Made by a program: the position numbers and the translations under genes. DNA of 64,000 bases from assembly GCF_023065955.2 (NCBI RefSeq), contig NW_026622952.1, forward strand, positions 32,350,313-32,414,312, read 5' to 3'. Positions 1 to 12,010 of this stretch are shown here, piece by piece. The notes under the pieces were generated by a model that searched no databases, was not told where the DNA came from, and saw only the letters and a list, made by a program, of their open reading frames with translations. Numbering within the stretch: position 1 is the first letter of the stretch; every line of letters starts with the position of its first letter. The stretch is from Ursus arctos (taxonomy: Eukaryota; Chordata; Mammalia; Carnivora; Ursidae).

Positions 1-2384
1 CAATATTTTTTCAGAACATTCTCTTTGTTGTCATTATGTTTTCCTGTGGTGAATGTGTTTGCCACACCTCTCAGCAGAATCACTATAATTGAATGAACAG
101 GTAAGTTGAATTATGGATGTTGAAGTCACATCTTGCTAACAGGAACCAATAGCATTACTTTCAAAGCCATAACATCTCCTTGAACAAAATGCTAGGGCAG
201 TTTTAGTGCAATGGAATTCCCATATTATTTCTCTGTTTCTTGTTTTTTTTTAAAAATGACTCTCAACTATACTGGTGTGTCTGCAGCATTCACATCTCCA
301 AATCATTTGTAAGTAATGAGAGACCACTTGAGAAATATTCAATTTTCATCACTTGCACTTCTCTGCTACTACTTTTAACATTTAATTTGTTTTTGTGCTT
401 AATACTCATGTCTCTTTATGCCTTAAATGTTTTTACTAAAACATTATATTGTCGTAAAACACAGGGACGGAATTTTTTTAATTTAATTTTTAATAAGTGT
501 AGTGCACAAGTAGGAACCTCATGAATCATTTTGATTGTTATTAAACTTGTCAGCATTAGTTAAATGTACTCTTTCTTCCTTTGAACTTGAAAGCACATTA
601 AAAGTGTCTCCTATGACACTTCTTTCGATCTACTGAGTATTACTATTATTCCGGTATAGCCTTTCCTACAGTATAACCCCCAACTACCTAAGCTCTGTAC
701 CAACTAGCTTGCTTGTTCTTGTCTGATATAGAATAAATAGTGGTTGAATAAGTAATTATACCCAAACAGAATTCACTACCAACATAAACCATGGGGGGCC
801 TACACATTCCATAATAACTTCTTAAGTTAACTGTACATCGGGCTTGTAGATAAACTTATTCAGAAATGCCGAATATGTGGATGTGAATTAACTATGTGCA
901 GTAAATACAAATAATGGTAAGCAAATAATTCCTTTGTAGAAAATGGAATCTACAAATAGGTAGATGGAGGAGGAAGAAATTGTGGGAAAAATGTCTGTGG
1001 GGTTTCAGGAGCCATTTAATTCAATTAAGAAGATTCTGTGCAAGAAAGAGAGTAGCCCATGCTCGCTCAGAGCTTGCCTGACAGGAAGGTTGATTGAAGA
1101 GTGTGAAGTAGATTGTCAACAAGGCGATTAACTGTCTACCCTGTGCTGGGAAGAGGGCTAGGTACAGGAGGGAGAAATTGTTTGGATTAGGGAGGGTAGT
1201 CATAACCCTTCAGAAACGTCAAATCCACAGAGAAAGGCAAGATAAAAGAAAACCCAACAACATTAGTGGAAGGTACAGTGCTTGAAAGTCACTGTTGAGG
1301 GGTTTGGATAATAGAAATCCCAGGAAGTCAGACACTTGTGAACAATATATCATATGAGATAATGGATATGAAAATGCTCTGTAAACTACCAGGTGATGTA
1401 AAAATGTGAGCTAGAATCATTATGTGGCTCACGAGAAAGAAATCTACAGTTTTCTGGCTAGCCCTTTTGAAAGTGATGTATGAGTGAGCCCAAGGAAGCA
1501 GCGGTTATGGATCCAACCACAGTCAGATAATGGCCGCTGAAGCTGGTAGAGGGTTACAAGGAAAGCAAGAGTCCAGGATTATTAGTAAGGCTTTACATTT
1601 TCTTCATATTAGGCCTTCAGAGTTCCTAATATTCACATCAGCTAATAACAGGAGTTCATATTTAGCCACGATCCTAATGATTTATTTACAGTGTTCCCCC
1701 AATTACTATTACGAATGGTAGTTAGATTTCTCAGCCTGGTAAACGTGTGTATAAACCATATTATCTGTGTATGTGTCAACAGTGGTTACCGAGCTTTTCC
1801 GGAATTCTAGTAGTAAAAATATTTTAAGAATGCATGCCCAATATAAATATTTATAAATCCCTCACATGTATTTTATACTACTACATTGTGTGCCTTATAA
1901 TCCATGCATAAAAATAATTTCAAAAAGGATAAGACTAAAAACATATAAATTGAAGTTCTGCTTTTCTTACTATACTCTTGGATCATCTTGCACACCCAGA
2001 ATTCTGGGTTTGTGCCCCATCTGGATAACTGTTGATTGACACCGTGCCAGAATACATAACCATTTGTAGTAAGAAAGAAATTGCCATTAGAACACCCATA
2101 TTCGTTTCTTGCTTGAGAGATCTAAAAGATACTTCTTTCTATAGCATTCTTGACAAGCAGACACTATTTTCTCTAGATAGCCCTCACAGCGAGGTGAGGA
2201 CGAAGAGACTCCTCCAACTTTTAGCCAATTTTGTGGTTTCAGGCAAGCTCTCTAGGAAGGTGGGGATAGGGAACAAACAAATAATGAGTGAAGGTCAGTG
2301 AAATTTTTGTTTCAGCAGCAGCCAGTGGACTTTGTAGGACACCCTCAGTCTATGAATGCAAACAGCACATGCAGCTACCCCTGA
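1..2384. other. unique AT-rich non-coding sequence
   Basis: I see no recognisable gene, exon or repeat here. The longest open frames are under 95 codons, lack family resemblance and have no supporting splice structure. A slightly GC-richer patch near 1020-1200 has a 60-codon reverse frame that I consider chance. This could be intergenic or deep intronic DNA. Confidence 0.6.
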
Positions 2385-2785
2385 GCCTCAGACTTATGTT
2401 CCAAGACCCTTCTGGATGCCTGAGATGGCAGAAAGTACCAAACCCGATGTATACTGTGTTTTTTCTATACATGTGTACAATAACGCTTAATTTATGTATT
2501 AGGCACAGTAAGAGATGTTTAACAATAAGACAGTGGTTTTAGCTGTACTATAAGATGAATGCATGGTGGTCTCTCAAAATACCTTGATGTACTGTGTTTA
2601 CCCTTGTGATACTGTCAGATGATAAGATACCTGCATGATGAGACAAAGTGAGGAAAATGAGATGGGCATTGTGACATAGCGTTAGGCTATTACTGACTTT
2701 CTGGTCAGTCAGGAGGAGGATCTGATTCTACACTGGGGTTCAGCACAGGCAACTGAAACAGTAGAAAGCCAGAGCCATATATATG
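2385..2785. mobile_element. Tigger/MER-like DNA transposon fossil
   Basis: The stretch reads like a decayed, transposase-free TcMar-Tigger-type element. It has the phrases 'ttccaagacccttctggatgcctga', 'ttaggcacagtaagag', 'gatgagacaaagtgagg' and 'gtgacatagcgttaggctatta', and closes with 'ggcaactgaaacagtagaaagcc', which resembles the 'aactgaaaccgcggaaagc' end of such elements. No intact terminal inverted repeat or TA duplication is visible. The exact subfamily and the orientation are uncertain. It is non-coding and inactive. Confidence 0.5.
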
Positions 2786-3214
2786 GAGTAGGATGAAGGA
2801 AACTACCGTATTAGGGCTTTACCTTACCTGGGCAAGTCCTTTGCACAATATTTGAATTTGTTCCTGTTTAGATTTTGCATTTTAGCAGCTTAAGTTCTTG
2901 CCTCTTCCATTATTCCTCTTTATGAAAGGTGCTGTTAAGTATCTGATATTCTGTACTTTAGTACAAATTATATGATTTCCTGGTATTTTATATGATCAAT
3001 AATTGTATTTTTGACTTCTAATTTACTGGGTATTGAGTAGCCCTAGCTTGTGCGTATAATTAAAATATATCAGTGTTGTCAGTAGCTGGTTAGTTAAAGC
3101 ATGTGCTTAAATGGCATATTTCTGATTTCATACAACCACATTATACGTATACCATTCCAACACTAAAGATAGAGTATTGTTTCTTTGAGGTGTTTGGTAA
3201 GGAATATAATTTAA
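2786..3214. other. unique sequence, nothing recognised
   Basis: AT-rich non-coding DNA between the Tigger-like fossil and an old L1 tail. I see no gene or clear repeat. Confidence 0.5.
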
Positions 3215-3465
3215 AAACGAGAAATGTCTGAGGATCTAATGTGAAACATGGTAACTACAGTTGATAATGATGTATAATATAATTGAAGTTTGCTAGTAGA
3301 ATAGAACTTAAATGTTTGGTGATGGTTGTGTTATTTACCTGGATGGGAGGAATCCTTGCATAACATCCACATTTATTAAATCACTGCAGAGTACACTTCA
3401 AATATATTACAAATTTGTATGTCAATTATGTATCAGTATAACTGAAATTAAAAATAAATAAACCA
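3215..3465 (+). mobile_element. old L1 (L1M-type) 3' end, sense
   Basis: This matches the 3' UTR of ancient mammalian L1M elements. The order is a 'catggtaactacagttgataat' block, 'gaagtttgctagtagaatagaacttaaatg', 'ggtgatggttgtgtta', then 'cacttcaaatatattacaaatttg' and 'gtcaattatgtatcagtataactg', ending in an A-rich tail 'aaaaataaataaa'. It is a 5'-truncated, non-coding fossil. The substitution level makes it much older than the carnivore-specific insertions elsewhere in the window. Confidence 0.7.
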
Positions 3466-3827
3466 AAATAAGAATTAGGACTGTTTTCAGAAGCAGGAGG
3501 AACCGGAATAGGGATACCCAAGAATTGGCAACTAATTAGACCTTTTCATCTGGAGATGAAGCCAAAGTCAAGCTAATATGAACTATAAGAGAAGACATCT
3601 AATTATTTCCAGAATGGAAACTATGGCTGGGAAACCCAGGTGTAGGTATGAAGCCTATGGTGTAGAAAAGTGGTTTGATGTGGAAGGACTATTATTAGTT
3701 CTGAGGTTGGGAAACAGGATTCATGTTTTTGTTTTGTTTTATTTTGTTCTGTTTTCCATTAGTGTTGGCTATAGTCATTATGAGCTCCGGTAAGCACAAA
3801 TCTGATTTTTCTCTGAAGGCATTTTTT
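3466..3827. other. unique sequence between two L1 fossils
   Basis: No gene or repeat recognised. A 71-codon forward frame at 3578-3793 ends in low-complexity TTTTG-rich sequence and is not convincing. Confidence 0.5.
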
Positions 3828-4625
3828 TAAAGTTCTATGCATAAATGAGATCATGCAGTGTTTGTCATCCTCTGACTTGTTTCACTTAGCGTAGTGCCCT
3901 TGAGGTCCATTCATCTTATTTCAAATGGCAGGATTTCCTTCTTTTTTATGGCTGGATAATATCCCATTGTTTATATATCACATCTTCCTCATCCCACTCA
4001 TCCACTGGTGGACAATTAGGTTGTTTCTGTGTCTTGGGTATTGCAAATAATTCTGCTGTGAACATGAGAAACAGATATCTCTTCATTTCCTTTGGATGTA
4101 TTTCCAAAAGTGGAATTGCTGCATCATACATTAGTTCTATTTTTTAATCATTTTAATCTTTCAAGGAACCTCCATACTGTTTTCCATAAGTGGCTGTACC
4201 AATTTATAATCCTACCAGCAGTGCACAAGTGTTCCTTTTCCTCTACATCTTGACCAACATTTGTCATTGCCTTTTTTAAAAATGTAATAACCATTTTAAC
4301 AGACATGAGGTGATATGTAATTGTGGTTCTGATTTGAATTTCCCTAAGGATTAGGGATGAGCATGTATCTTTTGGCCATTTGTAGATCTTTGGGAAAATG
4401 TCTGTTCAGGTCCTTTGCTTATTTAATTGGATTGTTTTGTTGTTTTGCTGTTTCATTTTGTTTTGTTTTGTTTTTTAATTTTTTTTCTGTTGAGTTATAG
4501 GACTTATTTATATATTTTGGATATTAGTCCCTTATCAGATTTATGGTTTGAAAATATTTTTTCCTATTCAGTAGTTTCTCTTTTCATTTTGTTGATTCTT
4601 TCTGTGTCTGCACAGAAGTCATCCA
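3828..4625 (-). mobile_element. old L1 3' portion, antisense
   Basis: Read on the plus strand, this is the antisense of an L1M 3' end. It contains 'gagatcatgcagtgtttgtc', 'cacttagcgtagtgcc', 'tttttatggctggataata', 'ggtattgcaaataattctgctgtgaacatg' and later 'ttggatattagtcccttatcag', in the order expected of an L1. A (TTTTG)n patch lies near 4455-4475. The element is truncated at both ends and carries an ORF2 C-terminal remnant, listed separately. Confidence 0.82.
3946..4131 (-). pseudogene. L1 ORF2 C-terminal fragment
   Basis: A 61-codon reverse frame reads like the extreme C-terminus of L1 ORF2p. It has an AIPLLEIHPKE block, then a stretch corresponding to the usual LFAIPKTQKQPNCPPVDEW segment and a terminal VIYKQWDIIQP. 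ORF2p is the endonuclease/reverse transcriptase of L1, normally about 1,270 residues, so only a few percent remains and no catalytic domain. It is a transposon relic, not a host gene. Confidence 0.75.
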
Positions 4626-6149
4626 TTTTTTTGTGGGTATCAGATTTCATTCCTTAGGAAAACTGGGCAGTGACAGGGAATACCATAGTAGGGTTTTGTT
4701 GTAGTGGAGAAGATATCAAATGATTGAACATTCCTGGGAGTTGTTCACATGTTGTAGACGATGACCACTCCAAAACTTTGAATTATCAGTAAGGTTAAAA
4801 TCAGTCTGGACTGGGGATCCCATGGTTTTTGAGAATAATTACAGGGGAACTTGGCAGCTTCCTCTGTGTGAACAGAGATCTCCTGCAGCCCAGAGAAAGG
4901 AAATGTTTACTTACAGCATATACTCCTGCCCACACCGGCACCATCACCCCCACTGCATTTTGTTTCTGTAAAATTGAACCCACGGCAGGTTGCTTTTCTG
5001 TTACTTTTTTTTTTTTTTTTTTTTTTTTACCTTTTAGTACCTTGTGACTAGGGAAAAAAAAAGAAAACAACTCCTAGAATACTGTTCAAGAACCGTGTCA
5101 CAAAACTGCTTTAACAGCTTTCTGTGGTATCATGTTCTGTGGAAACAAGATGCAGATAGTCCCTCAAGCTCCACATTGTAAGAACTTTAGAGATGGTCCC
5201 TTCAAAGCCCATTGCACTTGTAAGAAAAAGACCTGCATTCTTGCTCCCATGTTTCTTTGAACGTCCTCCTGCTTGAAGTTTAAATGTAACACAAAAAACT
5301 ATAATTTTCAGACCTTAACTCTATCAATCTCATGACTTTATTGCTAGAACCAAATGAATCAATAGTAACCATCAAACCATTCCATGCATCAAACAAGTAA
5401 CCCTAGGAAACACAAAATATGGCAGGGGTAAATGGCAGGCAATGCATGTTTTATGGCCCATCATTTAATGCCTTAACTATAGTATGCACTCATTTAAAGA
5501 TATTACTTTGCTCTAGCAAACAATAAAAGCAACTGAGTATTTATTTGATTGTTGCCAAATGCAGTGATCCCATCACAGTGATTTAAGGAGACACAATTGC
5601 AGTCCTTCACCAGCGGGCTTATTTTTTATACACTTGAGAGAGTGGTCAATATTGTTGCAGTGAAAGCATCTTTACACATGACTAACTAGCTGGGAGAATA
5701 AAAACAAACGGGGAAGGAGTGACCAAATAATCATCTGAGGGAAAGCGGTGAATCGAGCATATCGAATTTGTGGGATTTGGGGGCAAACATGAACTATACC
5801 TCAATAATTTGTAAATAAAGGAAATAAGATTTCCTTGTTGAATAATAACAGTGTTTTGCTATTTATGTGTGTTGGATTGTTTATTGCTCTTTACATGAGT
5901 CTTCATAGGAAAGATTGCCAAGTGGAGATTTTTGTCTACATTAATCATAGTCGCATTGTGTCCTGCACTATCTGTTACTTGAATAATTTACTTGGGTATG
6001 TCAGAAGTTAGGGTTTTATGATCAGGGTTGGAGATCTGAGACAGGTTTTCTAATATTGTCAGTAATGGAGAGAGAAAATCATCCTTGGCTGTGGCCGATG
6101 GTAGGGTTGGGGGAAGCCTTAGGAACTATGCTTCCTCACCCCACACTGA
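4626..6149. other. unique sequence with a T24 homopolymer
   Basis: Mostly unique, moderately AT-rich DNA. A 24-bp run of T occupies 5005-5028, followed by a short A-rich patch at 5053-5062. The paired 89- and 72-codon frames on opposite strands here both run through this homopolymer and are not credible genes. Confidence 0.5.
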
Positions 6150-6265
6150 GACTGAACATATTAATTTGTTCACTCACTCATGTATCAGTCTCTGCACTGA
6201 TTAAACAAACATTCATTGAACCCATTCTTTGTGTCAAGTATATTGTTAAGACACAATGTCCTACA
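6150..6265 (+). mobile_element. L2-like LINE fossil
   Basis: The order 'ttcactcactcatgtatcagtctctgcactgattaaacaaacattcattgaacccattctttgtgtcaagtatattgttaag' resembles the 'attcaacaaatatttattgagcacc...tgtgccaggcactgttctagg' 3' segment of L2 LINEs. It is short and heavily diverged, so the call is tentative. Confidence 0.4.
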
Positions 6266-8334
6266 TTCAGGAAGTTCATGTGCAGTTCTTCAGACAGCTC
6301 CTGGGCTCTTCCTTGCACCACTCACAGCCTTCCTCAGTCTGGAGGGGTTAGAATGTCTGCTACCATTCTATCACCCCAGCCCTCTCTTTTTGTACAAAGC
6401 CATCTTTGAGGGTAAACACAAAGTATGTCTTGAAACAAAGTCTTCATAACAGGACCTCTGAATATTTAGTAATTCACAGAATATTGTTGTGGACTTTGTT
6501 AGAATTTGAGTTTTAGAAATGATTATCCCTAGAGTTTTCTTGTAGAAAAAGAAATTCATGCCATGTACTACGGACTGTAAGCTTTGTAAGCAAAACTATA
6601 AGATTAACTTTTTTGCTAAGATTCAAGAATGTCATGTTATTTGCCCGGCATAATTAACTTAATTATTTTCTAATGACACTAATAGGATACCAAAGTGATG
6701 CAAAGGCATTAAACCCACTTGCCCTCCTCTTGGTACTTGAATGTCTGTCTCTGGTAAAGAGTCTTTGATGGTCCCACTGTGAGGTGAAGCCAGTTAAGCT
6801 AACAACTGAGAGAGCCGTGTGCACAGCTCACTCTGAGCATAAAGTTTTTAAGAAATTGGTGTCATTGGATTACACATAAATCACTTGAAAGTATTGATGA
6901 AAATGGGAAACTTGGAACCTTTAAAAATAAGCCTATTGCCTTTATTTAAACCATCAGGATTCCACTGTAAATAACATTCTATTCAAATGTACCTTTTAAA
7001 AATATCTCTGTTAAGGAGATTTTCATTTGTGGTCACATTTTTTAACAGTATCTAGAGATTGTCATAAAAATTTATAAAGGGATTTTTCTAGATTATAAAA
7101 ATATTTCTTTAAACTTTCTCATATTATTAGTGAATTAGGATATAGCATACATTTGTCTCTGCTCAAACATTTTATGATAAACTCATTCATTTGTCAAAAA
7201 TCTACCTTTGTTACTCTTCCTAAGATATGTCAGTTTATGTTAGAAATTTAGGGAAATTTTAATTTTTTTTTTCATTTTATGTTCCCGGATCCACCTACTT
7301 TTTCAAGGATCATCTACTTTTAACAATCTATTTTTATATTTAAGGTGCAATAAAAAATAAAAACAAAACCAATAACCTCTTTCATTGGATGTAAATTTTA
7401 TATGTCCTGTCTTAAATGTAGGGTTTTCCTTTTCAAATGATTTATTCTTCACCAATACATTCACGGAATCCATATTCCATGGTAGTTTATCAGAGAATTG
7501 GTTGAAACACTTCCCTCAGAGATTTGGCCCATGTAGAGTTCACTTATGTATCTATCACTGAGCCAATGAGAGAACATTGAAAGGTAGCTTTTGGGGAAAA
7601 GGGAATTGTGATTTAATCTGAAAACAGAGATAGGAAATCACACTGCATGAATCATCCTTTAGGTAAATCAGATTGAGAAGTGGGCTTTTATTTATTTTAC
7701 ATTGTATTCAGACACATTTATTTAAGGTAATAATGTACTATACTTTAGAAGTGGGCTTTTAAACTGTCAGTAATAATTTTAATAGTAAATAATTAGATTC
7801 TAATATAAGAAATTACATTTCAAACTTGGGTAATTAACATTGATAAAATCAGGGAGGACTTATCAGGTACCTTTTGAGGTTTCTCCTGTTGGACCTTGTG
7901 ATATTTGTGTGTCCTAGGCATTGTGGCTAGCCTTTAGCCGGCACTGAAATCCTGAGATATAACCACGCACATGTCATTCTCATGCCCACGCCCTAACTAT
8001 CTGAGCATCTTTTCAGCCGTGTGGAGACTCAGTCTGAGAATCCTTCGCAACCTTCTCCTCCAGCCAGCCACCGCCAACTGATTTGAACTGGCACCGGAGT
8101 AGGAAACTAAGTGCCATCCCTGCTTCACATCTTGCCTGTTATTTTAAGTTAGCCTGACAGGTACAGACTTTAAACTTCATTTTGCCTTCCATTATCATAA
8201 TCTCATATGACTAGAATAATGGAACTACACTTGGCCTGCTTTATTGCGAAGTCACCAGTATCACCTATAGTCTCTCTAGGTGAACGCGAGATACTTAGGC
8301 CACAGCACGTTAGCTCAACGCTTGTTAGTGTGAG
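6266..8334. other. unique AT-rich sequence, nothing recognised
   Basis: About 2 kb with no recognised repeat or gene. The 6900-7450 part is very AT-rich with several T runs. The frames seen at its left edge are short and overlap each other on both strands, as expected by chance. Confidence 0.5.
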
Positions 8335-8535
8335 GCAATCTACTGAGTGTGTTAAAAGTCATTTTATTCAATCCTCATTGAAGCTGTTGAGGTAAAAGCC
8401 ATTATTCTTCCTATTCTTAACCGATAAGAAAATGGAGGTTAAGTTGAAGTTACATCACTTGCTCAAAATTACACATGAAGTCCAACCAAGACTGCCTGAC
8501 ACTAAATTCTGGTTTTTTTAACCAGGATACTAAAA
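8335..8535 (+). mobile_element. MIR SINE fossil, sense
   Basis: It follows the MIR order: an 'attcaatcctcattgaagctgttgaggta' core, a 'ccattattcttcctattct' segment, 'gataagaaaatggaggttaag', 'ttacatcacttgctcaaaattacacatgaagt', then 'aagactgcctgacactaaattctgg'. MIRs are ancient tRNA-derived SINEs mobilised by L2 and are inactive. The copy is nearly full-length but well diverged. Confidence 0.8.
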
Positions 8536-9899
8536 ACTGCCTCCCTATAAAAAAAAATTCTGTTCTTTATGTAGCTTTATGTGTTTCAATTCTAAGAACA
8601 AATTGTGTACAGAAAAAATTCTAATTCTAACTCGTATCCCGGGCTTAGTTTCTTCCCTATAAAGTGAAGTTCCACAAACAGGTTCTCGAAGATCTTTTCC
8701 TCTGACCAATTCTGTCTGTATAAAGTCACTTGGCTCATGAATCCATAAAATCGACAGATATCTCAACAGAAGCAGAACTTGAGTAATTGAAAGTAGGCAA
8801 AGTACTGTAGGCATCTCATGGAGAGAAAAAGGGGAAAAACTCAGAAAATAAAGGATTTATTTGGATGTCATGAACCACAACATTCTGAACAGAGCTTCAG
8901 CTAAGGGTTCTCAATGAATAGAGTGCAAGTATTAATGGTATTATTCAAAATAAGCCTGACATATTAATAATGTTATTAAAATTGCCTGGTCACTGTATTT
9001 ATTTATTTATTTACTTTTCATCTCTGCACTAAATTTATGACATCTGGGACTTAAAAAAAACCTCCTTGTAATTCATATTTTATTTATGAGCAAAAATTAT
9101 AAAGTCAAAATTTTATCAGTGTCTGATTTTCAAGAGATGATGGAATAGCATATTTCCATCTATTTCTTTGCATTTTTATCGGAAAAGATATTTGTAAGAT
9201 TAAAAATAGTACCCTATAAACAACTTCCAAAAAAGTGTACAGAAAATCCTTTGGATGTATTCATTTTCTTACTACGACCCTAATCTTTTTAGACACATGC
9301 GTATACATATGTATTATTATATAACACATATAATTCTGTAAATTTTGAGAATAAGAAAAAGCAAAACAATAAATCATATTCAACTTCTAACTTAACCTCT
9401 TAATTTTATAGGAAATGAAGCCAAAGTTAATAGTTTAAATTATTTCTTTGTGATCTACTTGAAGGCAAAAGCAAGATTTGCTGAAAAAAATATATGTGTG
9501 TATATGCATACATGTATACATCTGTATATAATGTATAACTGTATTTAACATGTCTGTTTAAGTTTGGTTTCATTTTCTGTAAAATTAAAAGATTAAATTA
9601 GAAGTTCAGTATGATTTGTTTTAAAACAAGTTTTTATCATTAAAGAAATCTTCAGGAATATTGTAAATACCAAAGAGTTTCTGGCCCAAGTTGAATAAAT
9701 ACAAAAAAGTAAACACTTGGAAAAGAAGTTTGAGAGATAAGTAGCAGTTTGAGATGAGTGGATTATGTTTCTCCTGAATTCTGTTTCATTTAACTCAATG
9801 TTTTTAAGATCAAGCTAGTATTGTAGGCCTGCTTAGGCTTTCCTCATTCTCAGATCCTTGAGCTGGGCAAAGAATTAGGAAAGCAGTCTCAGCCTTAAG

Positions 9900-9932
<33 letters not shown>

Positions 9933-10269
9933 CGAGTGCCATCTGTTGAGGAACCGTTCAAATTGAAGACACATGATTCCACAAGTCAAAATAACTGTCA
10001 TCTGAGTTATTTCTAACTGAAATAATTGTCATGTGACTCAGATGCCAACTATAAAGAAATCAACACAAAATCGTCCTTGCTTTTAGAGACCTCACAGAGA
10101 AACTCGGAAAATAGAGCACGACAGAGCTGGGTGAGACAGAAGAGGACAAGATAAGAGGACTGTCCTCTGATGAAACATTTATATCACACCAGAGAGTGTT
10201 TTTTTTTGTTTTTAGAATTTCCAACTAGACTATTTGTTGACCGATTTTTAGATTTCGGTTAAACTAACG
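8536..10269. other. unique sequence with A30 and ATTT tracts
   Basis: No gene is supported. Simple tracts include (ATTT)n at about 8996-9015, a TA/TG-rich patch near 9488-9540 and a pure run of 30 A at 9902-9931. The A run could be the tail of a retrocopy on the plus strand, but I recognise nothing upstream of it and see no flanking duplication. Confidence 0.5.
9902..9931 (+). repeat. A30 homopolymer
   Basis: An uninterrupted run of 30 adenines preceded by 'cttaagct' and followed by 'gcgagtgcc'. Long pure A runs in mammals usually descend from retrotransposon tails. Here the upstream source is unrecognised. Confidence 0.95.
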
Positions 10270-10448
10270 CAATGGTTCTCAAACGTTAGTATACATGCGA
10301 ATCATCTGGAGGCCTTATGAACACACGCATGTTGTCCCCAAGCCAAGTTTCTGATTCTATAGGTCTAGGAGGAGAGGCCTGAGAATTTGCATTTGTAAGA
10401 AGTTCATAGGGGATGTTTTAGCTGGGGAACACATTTTGGAAACTACTG
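10270..10448 (-). mobile_element. MER5A-type hAT-Charlie element
   Basis: A non-autonomous hAT-Charlie DNA transposon. The plus strand starts 'caatggttctcaaac' and ends 'ttggaaactactg', which are degenerate terminal inverted repeats of the CAGTGGTTCTCAA type. Inside are 'cgaatcatctggaggcctt', 'aagtttctgattctataggtct' and 'gcctgagaatttgcatttg', matching the reverse complement of the MER5A consensus. Its length of about 180 bp is near full length (189 bp as I recall). I could not see a clean 8-bp target duplication. Confidence 0.85.
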
Positions 10449-11049
10449 TTTTAAAATTGATTTCAAGCAAGGGGTTGCAATAATTCTTGGCCAAATAATT
10501 TCTTTACTATCATACTACTAGATTTAAGGACTTTTTATGTCACAGTAAACCAGTAGAGAGTTGCAAATTTCCCGAAGTGTTAAAATTCATCATTGCATCA
10601 TCTTAAAAAACATTCATTCTCAAAGGTATAATACAGGTGATGATGACCACAGTCCAGCCTTCTGTGTTCTTTGTGTTTTGGGGATAAATTCCATATTAAC
10701 TTCATTCTTATCATTATATTACTCTTTTTGAGTTGTTAATTAGTCATTATATGCCATACAGAGGAAACAGTGCATTTGCTCAGATCAAAGGTAGAAGAGG
10801 TGAAATTGTTCATAATATTGTTCTGAACATTTTCAAGTAGAAATATTTCAGATTTTGTCACTAATGATGGAATGTTTAACAGTACCTCTTATTCATTTCC
10901 GTTTCTGAAACCTACCTCTTTAGTTCCTTCCTTGTCCTTTCTTCGCCTCCAGTGTGGACAACCTAAGGCCCTCGAACTTGGCCAAACTGAGTACTTCTAT
11001 TTTTTCTTTTTCCTGAAGATGGCCAAAGTGATAAGTAATCCTTGTGATT
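10449..11049. other. unique sequence, nothing recognised
   Basis: No gene or repeat recognised between MER5A and the SINE at 11.06 kb. The 127-codon frame that starts at 10872 runs on through the SINE and is therefore not a gene. Confidence 0.5.
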
Positions 11050-11063
11050 TATTGCAGTCTTTA

Positions 11064-11278
11064 TTTTTATTTTATTTTTTATTTTTTTTTAAAGATTTTA
11101 TTTATTTATTCGACAGGATAGAGACAGCCAGCGAGAGAGGGAACACAAGCAGGAGGAGTGGGAGAGGAAGAAGCAGGCTCATAGAGGAAGAGCCCGATGT
11201 GGGGCTCGATCCCATAACGCCAGGATCACGCCCTGAGCCGAAGGCAGACGCTTAACCGCGGTGCCACCCAGGCGCCCC
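11064..11278 (-). mobile_element. Can-SINE (SINEC), antisense, intact TSD
   Basis: A carnivore tRNA-Lys-derived SINE in reverse orientation: T-rich tail, 'aaagattttatttatttattcgaca', 'gacagccagcgagagaggga', 'gggctcgatcccat' (the antisense of the Pol III B box) and the head 'gccacccaggcgcccc'. It is flanked by a perfect 14-bp duplication, TATTGCAGTCTTTA, at 11050-11063 and 11279-11292. The intact duplication and low divergence indicate a relatively recent L1-mediated insertion. Confidence 0.95.
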
Positions 11279-11379
11279 TATTGCAGTCTTTAAAACCAAC
11301 AGTTAAATGGATGAGGCATTACACAAGAGTTTACATTATGACTGGCATTCTTCTAATAATACTTTTAATGAATTATAAT

Positions 11380-12010
11380 GTTTGCTTCTATTACGGAGTA
11401 AGCACTATGTTAGCGACTGAGGATTCAGAGATAAGTAATCCTGTTCTGGAGGAGCTCAGTGTGTACTGATGGGTAGAACAGGGAACAAATCAGTACAATG
11501 CAAAATGCCCAGTGCTGTCTTGCAAAGATAAACAGAGGACTGGATTTGCTCAGAGGGGACGAATGCTCCATGGGTGCAAATCAGGGAAGGTTTCTAAAAG
11601 AGGCTATATTTGCTCTGGCCCATAAAAGTGAGTAAGAACATCGTGGGCCAAGAAGGAAAACAGATCCTCTAAACAGATAGAAAAATATATACAACCGCAT
11701 TTAGTGATTGGGGGGGAAAAAGTTATGCCAACTATCAAGCTAATTTGGGGGACTTGATAAATATAACTAAAATCTTATGCATCTATAATATGCCGCTATT
11801 TTATTAATATTATATTTTTGAAAAGAAATGAAGCTAAGCTAAAAGAAGTGTACATCAGTATTAATGATCTTGGTAAAGGCCATGGTATGCATTTGCTGAA
11901 AGATTCAAACCAAGAGGAAATCTTTCTTCAAGTGAGATAAATCAGGGAAGGCTCCATAGAGGATGTGAGTCTTCAATCACTTCTTGGAGAACATTTCAGG
12001 ATTTGAGTGT
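11380..12010 (+). mobile_element. L2-like LINE fossil
   Basis: The stretch 'gtaagcactatgttagcgactgaggattcagagataagtaatcctgttctggaggagctcag' and later 'gcaaatcagggaaggtttctaaaagaggc' follow the 'tgccaggcactgttctaggcactggggat ... ggagctcacagtctag ... gggaaggcttcctggagga' pattern of the L2-type 3' region. The second phrase recurs near 11940-11960 ('atcagggaaggctccatagaggatg'), so there may be two overlapping fragments. Both are diverged, with no coding content. Confidence 0.4.

Noticed and set aside
5005..5028. T runs as Pol III or bacterial-type terminators
   Set aside because: They are homopolymers in mammalian non-coding DNA with no upstream gene.
10872..11255. 127-codon forward frame
   Set aside because: It runs through a T-rich stretch and into the antisense Can-SINE at 11064-11278, which supplies its C-terminal half.
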